This document shows, in pieces, positions 26,186-38,280 of a stretch of 64,000 nucleotides of DNA. The stretch spans positions 186,001 through 250,000 of the forward strand of contig NW_027476199.1 in assembly GCF_051020955.1 (NCBI RefSeq). Reading direction: 5' to 3'. Both the position numbers and the translations under genes were made by a program. The notes below the pieces were generated by a model. The model saw only the letters and a list, made by a program, of their open reading frames with translations, searched no databases and had not been told where the DNA came from. The stretch is from Megalopta genalis (taxonomy: Eukaryota; Arthropoda; Insecta; Hymenoptera; Halictidae). Positions within the stretch are counted from its first letter, which is position 1. The number at the start of each line of letters is the position of its first letter.

Positions 26186-28217
26186 TGTTTCGCTTGAATT
26201 TGGAGCTAACTCGTTTGTTTTGCCTGCATTTGAAGCTGAATCATGTATATCACAAGTATTTGAAGCTAAACCATTTGATTCGTTTGGACTTGAAGCTAAG
26301 CCTTCTACTTCGCATTAATTTGAAGCTAAATCATGTGATTCGCGTGGATTTGAAGCTAATACGTCTGTTTCACATGCAGTTGAAGCTAATAATGTATATC
26401 ACAAATATTTGACGCTGAACCATTTGTTTCGCATGGATGTGAAGCTAAGCCTTCTACTTCGGATTGATTTGAAGCGGAATCATGTGTTTCGCATGGATTT
26501 GAAGCTAACTCGTTTGTTTCGCATGCAGTTGAAGCTAAATCATGTATATCACAAATATTTGAAGCTGAACCATTTGTTTCGCATGGATTCGAAGATAATC
26601 CTTCAACTTCGCTTGAAATTGAAGCTAAATCATGTGTTTCGTTTGGACTTGAAACTAACTCGATTGTTTCTGCTGCTTATGAAGCTAAATCATGTATAAC
26701 ACAAGTATTTGAAGCTAAACCATTTGATTCGTTTGGATTTGAAGCTAAGCCTTCTACTTCGCATGAATTTGAAGCTAAATCATGTGTTTCGCATGGATTT
26801 GAAGCTAACTCGATTGTTTCGCATGCAGTTGAAGCTACCTCATCTATATCACAATTATTTGAAGCCAAACCATTTGTTTCTCATGTATTTGAAGCTAAGC
26901 CTTCTACTTCGCATTGATTTGAAGCTAAATCATGTGATTCGCATGGATTTGAAGCTAACTCGATTGTTTCGAGTGCATTTGAAGATATATCACTTATATC
27001 GCAATTATCTCAAGATAAATCATTTGTTTCTCTTGTATTTGACGTTAAGCCTTCTACTTCGCATGAATTTGAAGCTAAATCATGTGTTCCGTTTGGATTT
27101 GAAACTAACTCGACTGTTTCGGCTGCATATGAAACTAAATCATGTATAACACAAGTATTTGAAGCTAATCCATTTGATTCGCATGTATTTTAAACTAAGC
27201 ATTCTACTTCGCAATGATTTGAAGCTAAATCATGTGCTTCGTATGGATTTAAAGCTAACTCGTTTGTTTCGCATTCAGTTGAAGCTAAATCATGTATATC
27301 ACAAGTATTTGAAGCTAACCCATTTATTTCGCATGGATTTGAAGCTAAGCCTTCTACTTCGCATTGATTTGAAGGTAAATCATGATGTGTTTTGTAACTA
27401 TCTCGTTTGTTTCGATTGCAGTTGAAGCTAAACCGTGTATAAAACAAGTATTTGAAGATAAATCATTCGATCCGCATGGATTAGAAGCTAACTCGATTGT
27501 TTCGAGAGCATTTGAAGCTATATCACTTATATCGCAATTATCTGAAGATAAATCATTTGTTTCTCATGTATTTGAAGCTAAGCCTTCTACTTCGCATTGA
27601 TTTGAAGCTAAATCACGTGTTTCGCATGGATTTGAAGATAACTCGATTGTTTCGAGTGCATTTGAAGCTATATCACTTATATCGCAATTATCTGAAGATA
27701 AATCATTTGTTTCCCATGTATTTGAAGCTAAGCCTTCTACTTCGCATTGATTTGATGCTAAATCATGTGATTCGCATGGATTTGAAGCGAACTCGATTGT
27801 TTCGAGTGCATTTGAAGCTATATCATTTATATTTCAATTATCTGAATATAAATCATTTGTTTCTCATGTATTTGAAGCTATGCCTTCTGCTTCGCATTGA
27901 TTTGAAGCTAAATCACGCGTTCCGCGTGGATTTGGAGCTAACTCGTTTGTTTCGCATGCAGTTGAAGCTAAATCATGTATATCACAATTATTTGAAGCTA
28001 AACCATGTCTCTCGCATGGATTTGAAGCTAAGGCTTCTACTTCGCATTGATTTGAAGCTAAATCATGTGTTTCGCATGGATTTGAAGCTAACTCGATTGT
28101 TTCGCATGCAGTTGAAGCTAAATCATGTATATCACAAGTATTTGAATCTAAACCATTTGATTCTCATGAATATTAAGGTGAACCATGTGTATCGAATGAG
28201 TTTGAGGATAAATCATG
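26186..28217 (+). repeat. 2,182-bp block within SD1 copy 2, first (lacks one 150-bp HOR)
   Basis: Counterpart of 450-2,631 shifted by about 25.6 kb. It is 150 bp shorter because one HOR is deleted at about 26,540. It keeps the 7-bp deletion at about 27,380-27,398 and the one-base deletion near 26,390. It therefore descends from the same already-duplicated block. Confidence 0.86.
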
Positions 28218-30398
28218 TGATTCGCTTGAATTTGGAGCTAACTCGTTTGTTTTGCCTGCATTTGAAGCTGAATCATGTATATCACAAGTATTTGAAGCTA
28301 AACCATTTGATTCGTTTGGACTTGAAGCTAAGCCTTCTACTACGCATTAATTTGAAGCTAAATCATGTGATTCGCGTGGATTTGAAGCTAATACGTCTGT
28401 TTCACATGCAGTTGAAGCTAATAATGTATATCACAAATATTTGACGCTGAACCATTTGTTTCGCATGGATGTGAAGCTAAGCCTTCTACTTCGGATTGAT
28501 TTGAAGCGGAATCATGTGTTTCGCATGGATTTGAAGCTAACTCGTTTGTTTCGCATGCAGTTGAAGCTAAATCATGTATATCACAAGTATTTGAATCTAA
28601 ACCATTTGATTCTCATGAATATTAAGGTGAACCATGTGTATCGAATGAATTTGAGGTTAAATCATATGTTTCGCTTGGATTTGAAGCTAACACGTCTGTT
28701 TCACATGCAGTTGAAGCTAAATCATGTATATCACAAATATTTGAAGCTGAACCATTTGTTTCGCATGGATTCGAAGATAATCCTTCAACTTCGCTTGAAA
28801 TTGAAGCTAAATCATGTGTTTCGTTTGGACTTGAAACTAACTCGATTGTTTCTGCTGCTTATGAAGCTAAATCATGTATAACACAAGTATTTGAAGCTAA
28901 ACCATTTGATTCGTTTGGATTTGAAGCTAAGCCTTCTACTTCGCATGAATTTGAAGCTAAATCATGTGTTTCGCATGGATTTGAAGCTAACTCGATTGTT
29001 TCGCATGCAGTTGAAGCTACCTCATCTATATCACAATTATTTGAAGCCAAACCATTTGTTTCTCATGTATTTGAAGCTAAGCCTTCTACTTCGCATTGAT
29101 TTGAAGCTAAATCATGTGATTCGCATGGATTTGAAGCTAACTCGATTGTTTCGAGTGCATTTGAAGCTATATCACTTATATCGCAATTATCTCAAGATAA
29201 ATCATTTGTTTCTCTTGTATTTGACGCTAAGCCTTCTACTTCGCATGAATTTGAAGTTAATCATGTGTTCCGTTTGGATTTGAAACTAACTCGACTGTTT
29301 CGGCTGCATATGAAACTAAATCATGTATAACACAAGTATTTGAAGCTAAACCATTTGATTCGCATGTATCTGAAACTAAGCATTCTACTTCGCAATGATT
29401 TGAAGCTAAATCATGTGCTTCGTATGGATTTAAAGCTAACTCGTTTGTTTCGCATTCAGTTGAAGCTAAATCATGTATATCACAAGTATTTGAAGCTAAC
29501 CCATTTATTTCGCATGGATTTGAAGCTAAGCCTTCTACTTCGCATTGATTTGAAGGTAAATCATGATGTGTTTTGTAACTATCTCGTTTGTTTCGATTGC
29601 AGTTGAAGCTAAACCGTGTATAAAACAAGTATTTGAAGATAAATCATTCGATCCGCATGGATTAGAAGCTAACTCGATTGTTTCGAGAGCATTTGAAGCT
29701 ATATCACTTATATCGCAATTATCTGAAGATAAATCATTTGTTTCTCATGTATTTGAAGCTAAGCCTTCTACTTCGCATTGATTTGAAGCTAAATCACGTG
29801 TTTCGCATGGATTTGAAGATAACTCGATTGTTTCGAGTGCATTTGAAGCTATATCACTTATATCGCAATTATCTGAAGATAAATCATTTGTTTCCCATGT
29901 ATTTGAAGCTAAGCCTTCTACTTCGCATTGATTTGATGCTAAATCATGTGATTCGCATGGATTTGAAGCGAACTCGATTGTTTCGAGTGCATTTGAAGCT
30001 ATATCATTTATATTTCAATTATCTGAATATAAATCATTTGTTTCTCATGTATTTGAAGCTATGCCTTCTGCTTCGCATTGATTTGAAGCTAAATCACGCG
30101 TTCCGCGTGGATTTGGAGCTAACTCGTTTGTTTCGCATGCAGTTGAAGCTAAATCATGTATATCACAATTATTTGAAGCTAAACCATGTCTCTCGCATGG
30201 ATTTGAAGCTAAGGCTTCTACTTCGCATTGATTTGAAGCTAAATCATGTGTTTCGCATGGATTTGAAGCTAACTCGATTGTTTCGCATGCAGTTGAAGCT
30301 AAATCATGTATATCACAAGTATTTGAATCTAAACCATTTGATTCTCATGAATATTAAGGTGAACCATGTGTATCGAATGAGTTTGAGGATAAATCATG
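28218..30398 (+). repeat. 2,182-bp block within SD1 copy 2, second
   Basis: Counterpart of 2,632-4,813. The offset to the preceding block is 2,181 instead of 2,182, and the missing base is the one-base deletion near 29,258. All other markers match, including the 7-bp deletion at about 29,561-29,579. Confidence 0.86.
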
Positions 30399-30835
30399 TG
30401 ATTCGCATGGATTTGAAGCTAACTTGTTTGTTTTGCCTGCATTTGTAGCTGAATCATGTATATCGCAAGTATTTGAAGCTAAACCATTTGATTCGCATGT
30501 ATTTGAAACTAAGCATTCTACTTCGCAATGATTTGAAGCTAAATCATGTGCTTCGTATGGATTTAAAGCTAACTCGTTTGTTTCGCATGCAGTTGAAGTT
30601 AAATCATGTATAAAACAAGAATTTGAAGCTAAACTATTTGTTTCGCATCGATTTGAAGCTAAACAATGTTTTTCGAATGAATTTGAAGATAAATCATGTG
30701 TTTCGCATGGATTTGAAGCTAACTCGATTGTTTCGCATGCTGTTGAAGCTAACTCATCTATATCACAAGTATTTGAAGCCAAACCATTTGTTTCTCATGG
30801 ATGTGAAACTAAGCCTTCTACTTAGCATTGATTTG

Positions 30836-33800
30836 AAGCTAAATCATGTGTTTCGCATGGATTTGAAGCTAACTCGTTTGTTTCGCATGCAGTTGAAGCT
30901 AAATCATCTATATCACAAGTATTTGAAACTGAACCATTTGATTCGCATGAATATTAAGGTGAACCATTTGTATCGAATGAAGTTGTGGCTAAATCATGTG
31001 TTTCGAATCGATTTGAAGCTAACTCGTTTGTTTCGCACGCAGTTGAAGCTAAATCATGTATAAAACAAGAATTTGAAGCTAAATTATTTGTTTCGCATGG
31101 ATTCGAAGATAAGCCTTCTACTTCGCATTGATTTGAAGCTAAATCATGTGTTTCGCATGGATTTGAAGCTAACTCGTTTGTTTCACGTGCATTTGAAGCT
31201 ATATCATGTATATCACAAGTATTTGAAACTAAACCATTTATTTCGCATGGATTCGAAGATAAGCATTCTACTTCGCATTGATTTGAAGCTAAATCATGTG
31301 TTTCGCGTGGATGTAAAGCTAACTCGTTTGTTTCGCATGCAGTTGAAGCTAAATCATGTATATCACAAGTATTTGAAGCTAAACCATTTATTTCGCATGG
31401 ATTCGAAGATAAGCATTCTACTTCGCATTGATTTAAAGCTAAATCAAGTGTTTCGCATGGATTTGAAGCTAACTCGTTCATTTTGCTTGCATTTGAAGCT
31501 AAATCATTTATATCAAAAGTATTTGAAGCTAAACCATTTGATTCGCATGGATTCGAAGATAAGCCTTCTACTTCGCACGAATTTGAAGCTAAATCATGTC
31601 TTTCGTTTGGATTTGAAGCTAACTCGTTAGTTTAACCTGCATTTGAAGCTATATCATGTATATCACAAGTATTTGAAGCTAAACCATTTATTTCGCATGG
31701 ATTCGAAGATAAGCATTCTACTTCGCATTGATTTAAAGCTAAATCAAGTGTTTCGCATGGATTTGAAGCTAACTCGTTCATTTTGCTTGCATTTGAAGCT
31801 AAATCATTTATATCAAAAGTATTTGAAGCTAAACCATTTGATTCGCATGGATTCGAAGATAAGCCTTCTACTTCGCACGAATTTGAAGCTAAATCATGTC
31901 TTTCGTTTGGATTTGAAACTAACTCGATTGTTTCGGCTGGATATGAAGCTAAATCATGTACATCACAAGTATTTGAAGCTAAAGCATTTGATTCGCATGG
32001 ATTTGAAGCTAAGCCTTCTACTTCGGATTGATTTGAAGCTAAATCATGTGTTTCGCATGGAATTGAAGCTAACTCGTTTGTTTCGCATGCATTTGAAGTT
32101 AAATCATGTATAAAACAAGAATTTGAAGCTAAACTATTTGTTTCGCATGGATTTAGAGCTAAACAATGTGTTTCGAATGAACTTGAAGATAAATCATGTG
32201 TTTCGCATGGATTTGAAGCTAACTCGATTGTTTCGCATGCAGTTGAAGCTAAATCATGTATAAAACAAGAATTTGAAGCTAAACTATTTGTTTCGCATGG
32301 ATTTGAAGCTAAACAATGTGCTTTGAATGAATTTGAAGCTAAATCATGTGTTTCGCTTGAATTTGGAGCTTACTCGTTTGTTTTGCCTGCATTTGAAGCT
32401 GAATCATGTATATCACAAGTATTTGAAGCTAAACCATTTAATTCGTTTGGACTTGAAGCTAAGCCTTCTACTTCACATTAATTTGAAGCTAAATCATGTG
32501 TTTCGCTTGGATTTGAAGCTAATACGTCTGTTTCACATGCAGTTGAAGCTAAATCATGCATAAAACAAGAATTTGAAGCTAAACTATTTGTTTCGCATGG
32601 ATTTGAAGCTAAACAATGTGCTTCGTATGAATTTGAAGCTGAATCATGTCCTTCGTTTGGATTTGAAAGTAACTCGTTTGTTTCGCATGCAGTTGAAGCT
32701 AAATCATGTATATCACAAGTATTTGAAACTAAACCTTCTGATTCGCATGAATATTAAGGTGAACCATGTGTATCGAATGAGTTTGAGGATAAATCATGTG
32801 ATTCGCATGGATTTGAAGCTAACTTGTTTGTTTTGCCTGCATTTGTAGCTGAATCATGTATATCGCAAGTATTTGAAGCTAAACCATTTGATTCGTTTGT
32901 ACTTGAAGCTAAGCCTTCTACTTCGCATTAGTTTGAAGCTAAATCATGTGGTTCGTTTGGATTTGAAACTAACTCGATTGTTTCGGCTGCATATGAAGCT
33001 AAATCATGTATAACACAAGTATTTGAAGCTAAACCATTTATTTCGCATGGATTCGAAGATAAGCATTCTACTTCGCATTGATTTGAAGCTAAAACATGTG
33101 TTTCGCATGGATTTGAAGCTAACTCGTTCATTTCGACTGCATTTGAAGCTAAATCATTTATATCACAAGTATTTGAAGCTAAACCATTTGATTCGCATGT
33201 ATTTGAAACTAAGCATTCTACTTCGCAATGATTTGAAGCTAAATCATGTGCTTCGTATGGATTTAAAGCTAACTCGTTTGTTTCGCATGCAGTTGAAGTT
33301 AAATCATGTATAAAACAAGAATTTGAAGCTAAACTATTTGTTTCGCATCGATTTGAAGCTAAACAATGTTTTTCGAATGAATTTGAAGATAAATCATGTG
33401 TTTCGCATGGATTTGAAGCTAACTCGATTGTTTCGCATGCAGTTGAAGCTAACTCATCTATATCACAATTATTTGAAGCCAAACCATTTGTTTCTCATGG
33501 ATTTGAAACTAAGCCTTTTACTTAGCATTGATTTGAAGCGAAATCGTGTGTTTCGCATGGATTTGAAGCTAACTCGTGTGTTTCGCATTGATTTGAAGCT
33601 AAATCATGTGTTTCGCATGCAGTTGAAGCTACCTCATCTATATCACAATTATTTGAAGAAAAACCATTTGTTTCTCATGGATTTGAAACTAAGCCTTCTA
33701 CTTAGCATTGATTTGAAGCTAAATCATGTGTTTCGCATGGATTTGAAGCTAACACGTTTGTTTCGCATGCAGTTGAAGTTAATTCATGCATAGAACAAGA

Positions 33801-34050
33801 ATTTGAAGCTAAACTATTTGTTTCGCATGGATTCGAAGATATGCCTTCTACTTCGCATTGATTTGAAGCTAAATCATGTGTTTCGCTTGAATGTGAAGCT
33901 AACGTGTTTTCTTCGCATGCAGTTGAAGTTATATCATGCATAGAACAAGAATTTGAAGCTAAACTATTCGTTTCGCATGGATTTGAAGCTAAGGCTTCTA
34001 CTTCGCATTGATTTGAAGCTAAATCATGTGTTTCGCATGGATTTGAAGCT
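30836..34050 (+). repeat. Partial third copy of the ~10-kb block
   Basis: From 30,836 it follows sequence seen at about 6,400-6,620, then jumps to sequence matching 9,600-10,090 (offset 21,543). It continues to about 13,520 with the 1,050-bp block present only once. Within it, about 31,381-31,620 is repeated at 31,681-31,920 (offset 300). Similarity ends near 34,050, where type II-like bases (TTTCCCCTGC) appear. Confidence 0.82.
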
Positions 34051-36568
34051 AACTCGTTTGTTTCCCCTGCATTTGAAGCTATATCACTTATATCCCAAGT
34101 GTATGATGCCAAATCAATTGTTTCTCTTGGATTTGAAGCTAAACCTTCTACATCGCATTGATTTGAAGCTAAATCATGTGTTTCGCTTGGATTTGAAGCT
34201 AAACCGTCTACGTCGCATTGATTTGGAACTAAATCATGTTTTTGCATGGATTTGATTCTAGCTCGTTTGTTTCTCATGCATTTGAAGCTATATCACTTAT
34301 AACGGAAGTATCTGAACCTAAATCATTTGTTTCGCATGGATTTGAAGCTAAGACTTCTACTTCGCATGGATTTAAAGCTAAATGATGTGTATCGCATGGA
34401 TTTTGAAGCTAACTCGTTTGATTCGTCTGCATTTGAAGCTATATCACTTATATTCCAAGTGTTTGATGCTAAATCATTTGTTTCGCATGGATTTGTAGCC
34501 AAACCTTCTACATCGTATTGATGTGAAGCTAAATCATGTGTTTTGCATGTATTTTATGCTAACTCGTTTGTTTCCCCTGCATTTGAAGCTATATCAGTTA
34601 TATCGCAAGTATCTGTTACTAAATCACTTGTTTCGCATTGATTTGAAACTAAGCCTTCTACTTCGCATTGATTTGAATCTAAATCATATGTTTCGCTCGG
34701 ATTTGAAGCTAAGCCTTCTACTTCGCATTGATTTGAAGCCGGATCCTCTGATTCGCATGGATTTGACGCTAACTCGTTTGTTTCGCATGCGATTAAAGCT
34801 ATATCATACATATCTCAAGTATTTGAAGCTGAACCATTTGTTTTGCATGGATTTGGAGCTAAGCCTTCCACTTGGTATTGATTTGAAGCTAAAACATGCG
34901 TTTCGCATGTATTTGAAGCAAGCTCGTTTGTTTCGAATGCAGTTGAAGCTAAATCATGTACATCACAAGTATTTGAAGCTAAATCATTTGTTTCCCATGG
35001 ATTCGAAGACTAGACTTCTACTTCGCATTGATTTCAAGATAAATCATGTGTTTCACATGGATTTGAAGCTAATTCGTTTGTTTCGCCTGCATTTGAACTA
35101 AATCATGTATATCACAAATAGTTGAAGCTAAACCATTTGTTTCGCATGGATTCGAAGATACGCATTCTACTTTGCATTGATTTGAAGCTAAATCATGTGT
35201 TTCGCATGGATTTGAAGCTAACTCGTTCATTTCGCCTGCATTTGAAGCTAAATCATTTATATCACAAGTATCTGAAGCTAAACCATTTGTTTCGCATGGA
35301 TTCGAAGATAAGCCTTCTACTTTGCATGAATTTGAAGCTAAATCATGTGTTTCGAATGGATTTGAAGATAACTCATTTGTTTCGCATGCAGTTGAAGCTA
35401 AATCATCTATATCACAAGTATTTGAAGCCAAACCATTTGTTTCTCATGGATTTGAAACTAAGCCTTCTACTTAGCATTGATTTGAAGCTAAATCATGTGT
35501 TTCGCATGGATTTGAAGCTAACTCGTTTGTTTCGCCCGCAGTTGTAGCTAAATCATGTATATCACAAGTATTTGAAGCTGATCCATTTGATTCGCATGAA
35601 TATTAAGGTGAACCATGTGTATTGAATGAATTTGAGGCTAAATCATGTGTTTCGCTTGGATTTGAAGCTAACGTGTTTGTTTCGCATGCAGTTGAAGCCA
35701 ACTCATGCACAATACCAGAATTTGAAGCTAAACTATTTATTTCGCATTGATTTGAAGCTAATCAATGTGCTTCGAATGAATTTGAAGCTAACTCGATTGT
35801 TTCGCCTGCATGATTTGATGCTAAATCATGTGTTTTGCATGGATTTGAAGGTATCTCTTTAGTTTCGCATGCAGCTGAAGCTAAATCATGTATATCACAA
35901 GTATTTGATGCTAAACCAATTGATTCGCATGTATTTAAATCTAAGCCTTCCACTTTGCATTGATTTGAAGCTACATCATGTGTTTCGCATGGATTTGAAG
36001 CTAACGCGTTTGCTTCGCATGTAGTTGAAGCTAAATCCTGTATGTCACAAGTATTTGAAGCTGAACCGTTCGTTTCGCATGAATATTAAGCTAAACCATG
36101 TGTTTCGAGTGAATTTGATACTAAATCATGTGTTTCGCATGGATTTGATGCTAACTCGTTTGTTTCACCTGCATTTGAAACTATATCATGTATATCACAA
36201 GTATTTGAAGCTAAACCATTTGTATCGCATGGGTTCGAAGATAAGCTTTCTACTTCGCATTGATTTGCAGCTAAATCATGTGTTTCGCATGGATTTGAAG
36301 CTAACGCGTTTGCTTCGCATGTAGTTGAAGCTAAATCATTTATATCACAAGTATTTGAAGCTAAAACATTTGATTCGCATGTTTTTGAAACTAAGCCTTC
36401 TACTTCGCATTGATTTGAAGCTAAGTCATGTGTTTCGCTTGGATTTGAAGCTAACGTGTTTGTTTCGCATGCAGTTGAACCTAAATCATGCATAAAACCA
36501 GAATTTCAAGCTAAACTATTTATTTCGCATCGATTTGAAGCTAAACAATGTGCTTCGAATGAATTTGA
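34051..36568 (+). repeat. Divergent mixed zone between type I and type II domains
   Basis: Monomers here are still 30 bp and in the same orientation but carry many private substitutions and mix the two families. TTTCCCCTGC and TATATCACTTATATCCCAAG (type II-like) alternate with AAGCCTTCTACTTCG (type I). Phase slips occur near 34,237 (-1), 34,401 (+1), 35,097 (-1) and 35,805-35,821 (+3). I found no multi-kb partner in the window for 34,060-35,000. It may be an older, less homogenised segment. Confidence 0.75.
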
Positions 36569-38280
36569 AGCTAAATCATGTGTTTCGCATGGATTTGAAG
36601 CTAACTCGATTGTTTCGCCTGCATGATTTGATGCTAAATCATGTGTTTTGCATGGATTTGAAGCTATCTCGTTAGTTTCGTATGCAGTTGAAGCTAAACC
36701 ATGTATATCACAAGTATTTGAAGCTAAATCATTTGTTTCGCATGGATTTGAAGACAAACCGTCCACATCGCATTGATTTGAAGTTAAATCATGTGTTTCC
36801 CTTGGGTGTGAAGGTAAATCTTTTGTCTCGCATGCAGCTGATGCTAAATCATGTATATCACAAGTATTTGATGCTAAACCAATTGATTCGCATGTATTTG
36901 AATCTAAGCCGTCCACTTTGCATTGATTTGAAGCTACATCATGTGTTTCGCATTGATTTGAAGCTAACGCGTTTGCTTCGCATGTAGTTGAAGCTTAATC
37001 ATGCATGTCACAAGTATTTGAAGCTGAACCAATTGATTCGCATGTATTTGAGTCTAAGCCTTCCACTTTGCATTGATTTGAAGCTACATCATGTGTTTCG
37101 CATGGATTTAAAGCTAACGCGTTTGCTTCGCATGTAGTTGAAGCTTAATCATGCATGTCACAAGTATTTGAATCTGAACCGTTCGTTTCGCATGAATATT
37201 AAGCTAAACCATGTGTTTCGAGTGAATTTGAATCTAAATCATGTGTTTCGCATGGTTTTGATGCTTACTCGTTTGTTTCACCTGCATTTGAAGCTATATC
37301 ATGTATATCACAAGTATTTGAAGCTAAACCATTTGATTCGCATGTTTTTGAAACTATGCCTTCTACTTCGCATTGATTTAAAGCTAAATCATGTGTTTCG
37401 CTTGGATTTGAAGCTAACTCGTTTGTTTCGCATGCAGTTGAATCTAAATCATATATAAAACAAGAATTTGAAGCTGAACTATTTGTTTCGCATGGATTCG
37501 TAGATAAACCTTGTACTTCACATTGATTTGAAGATGAATCATGTGTTTCGCTTGGATTTGAAAGTAACTCGTTTGTTTCGCATGCAGTTGAAGCTAAATC
37601 ATGTATATCACAAGTATTCGAAGCTAACCCATTTGATTCGCATGAATATTAAGGTGAACGATGTGTATCGAATGAATTTGAAGCTAAATCATGTGTTTCG
37701 AATGGATTTGAAGCAACTCGTTAGTTTCGCATGCAGCTGAAGCTAAATCATGTATATCACAAGTATTTGATGCTAAACCAATTGATTCGCATGTATTTGA
37801 GTCTAAGATTTCCACTTTGCATTGATTTGAAGCTACATCATGTGTTTCGCATGGATTTGAAGCTAACGCGTTTGCTTCGCATGTAGTTGAAGCTAAATCA
37901 TGTATGTCACAAGTATTTGAAGCTGAACCGTAAGTTTCGCATGAATATTAAGCTAAACCATGTGTTTCGAGTGAATTTGAATCTAAATCATGTGTTTCGC
38001 ATGGATTTGATGCTAACTCGTTTGTTTCGACTGCAGTTGAAGCTATACAACTTATATCGCAAGTGTTTGAAGCTAAATCGATTGTTTCGCATGGTTTTGA
38101 AGCTAAACCATCTACATCGCATTGATCTGATGCAAAATCATGTGTTTCGCATGGATTTGAAGCCAACTCGTTTGTTTCGACTGCAGTTGAAGCTATACAA
38201 CTTATATCGCAAGTGTTTGAAGCTAAATCGTTTGTTTCGCATGGATTTGAAGCTAAACCTTCTTCATCGCATTAATTTTA
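36569..38280 (+). repeat. 1,712-bp tandem block, copy 1
   Basis: It repeats immediately at an offset of 1,712. That is 57 monomers (1,710) plus 3 for the insertion at 36,618-36,634 (GCCTGCATGATTTGATGC) and minus 1 for GAAGCAACTCG near 37,712. Both markers are in both copies. Confidence 0.88.

Larger units (their letters stand above)
25738..30835 (+). repeat. Segmental duplication SD1, copy 2
   Basis: Second copy of the first 5.25 kb of the window. Private differences show that it is not simply the same sequence placed twice. One entire 150-bp HOR is missing at about 26,537-26,560. A substitution plus one-base deletion lies at about 29,254-29,262 (GAAGTTAATC where the other copy has GAAGCTAAATC). 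A few scattered substitutions also occur. Past about 30,835 it switches to sequence like the ~10-kb block, where copy 1 has a different continuation. That switch marks a recombination junction. Confidence 0.9.
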
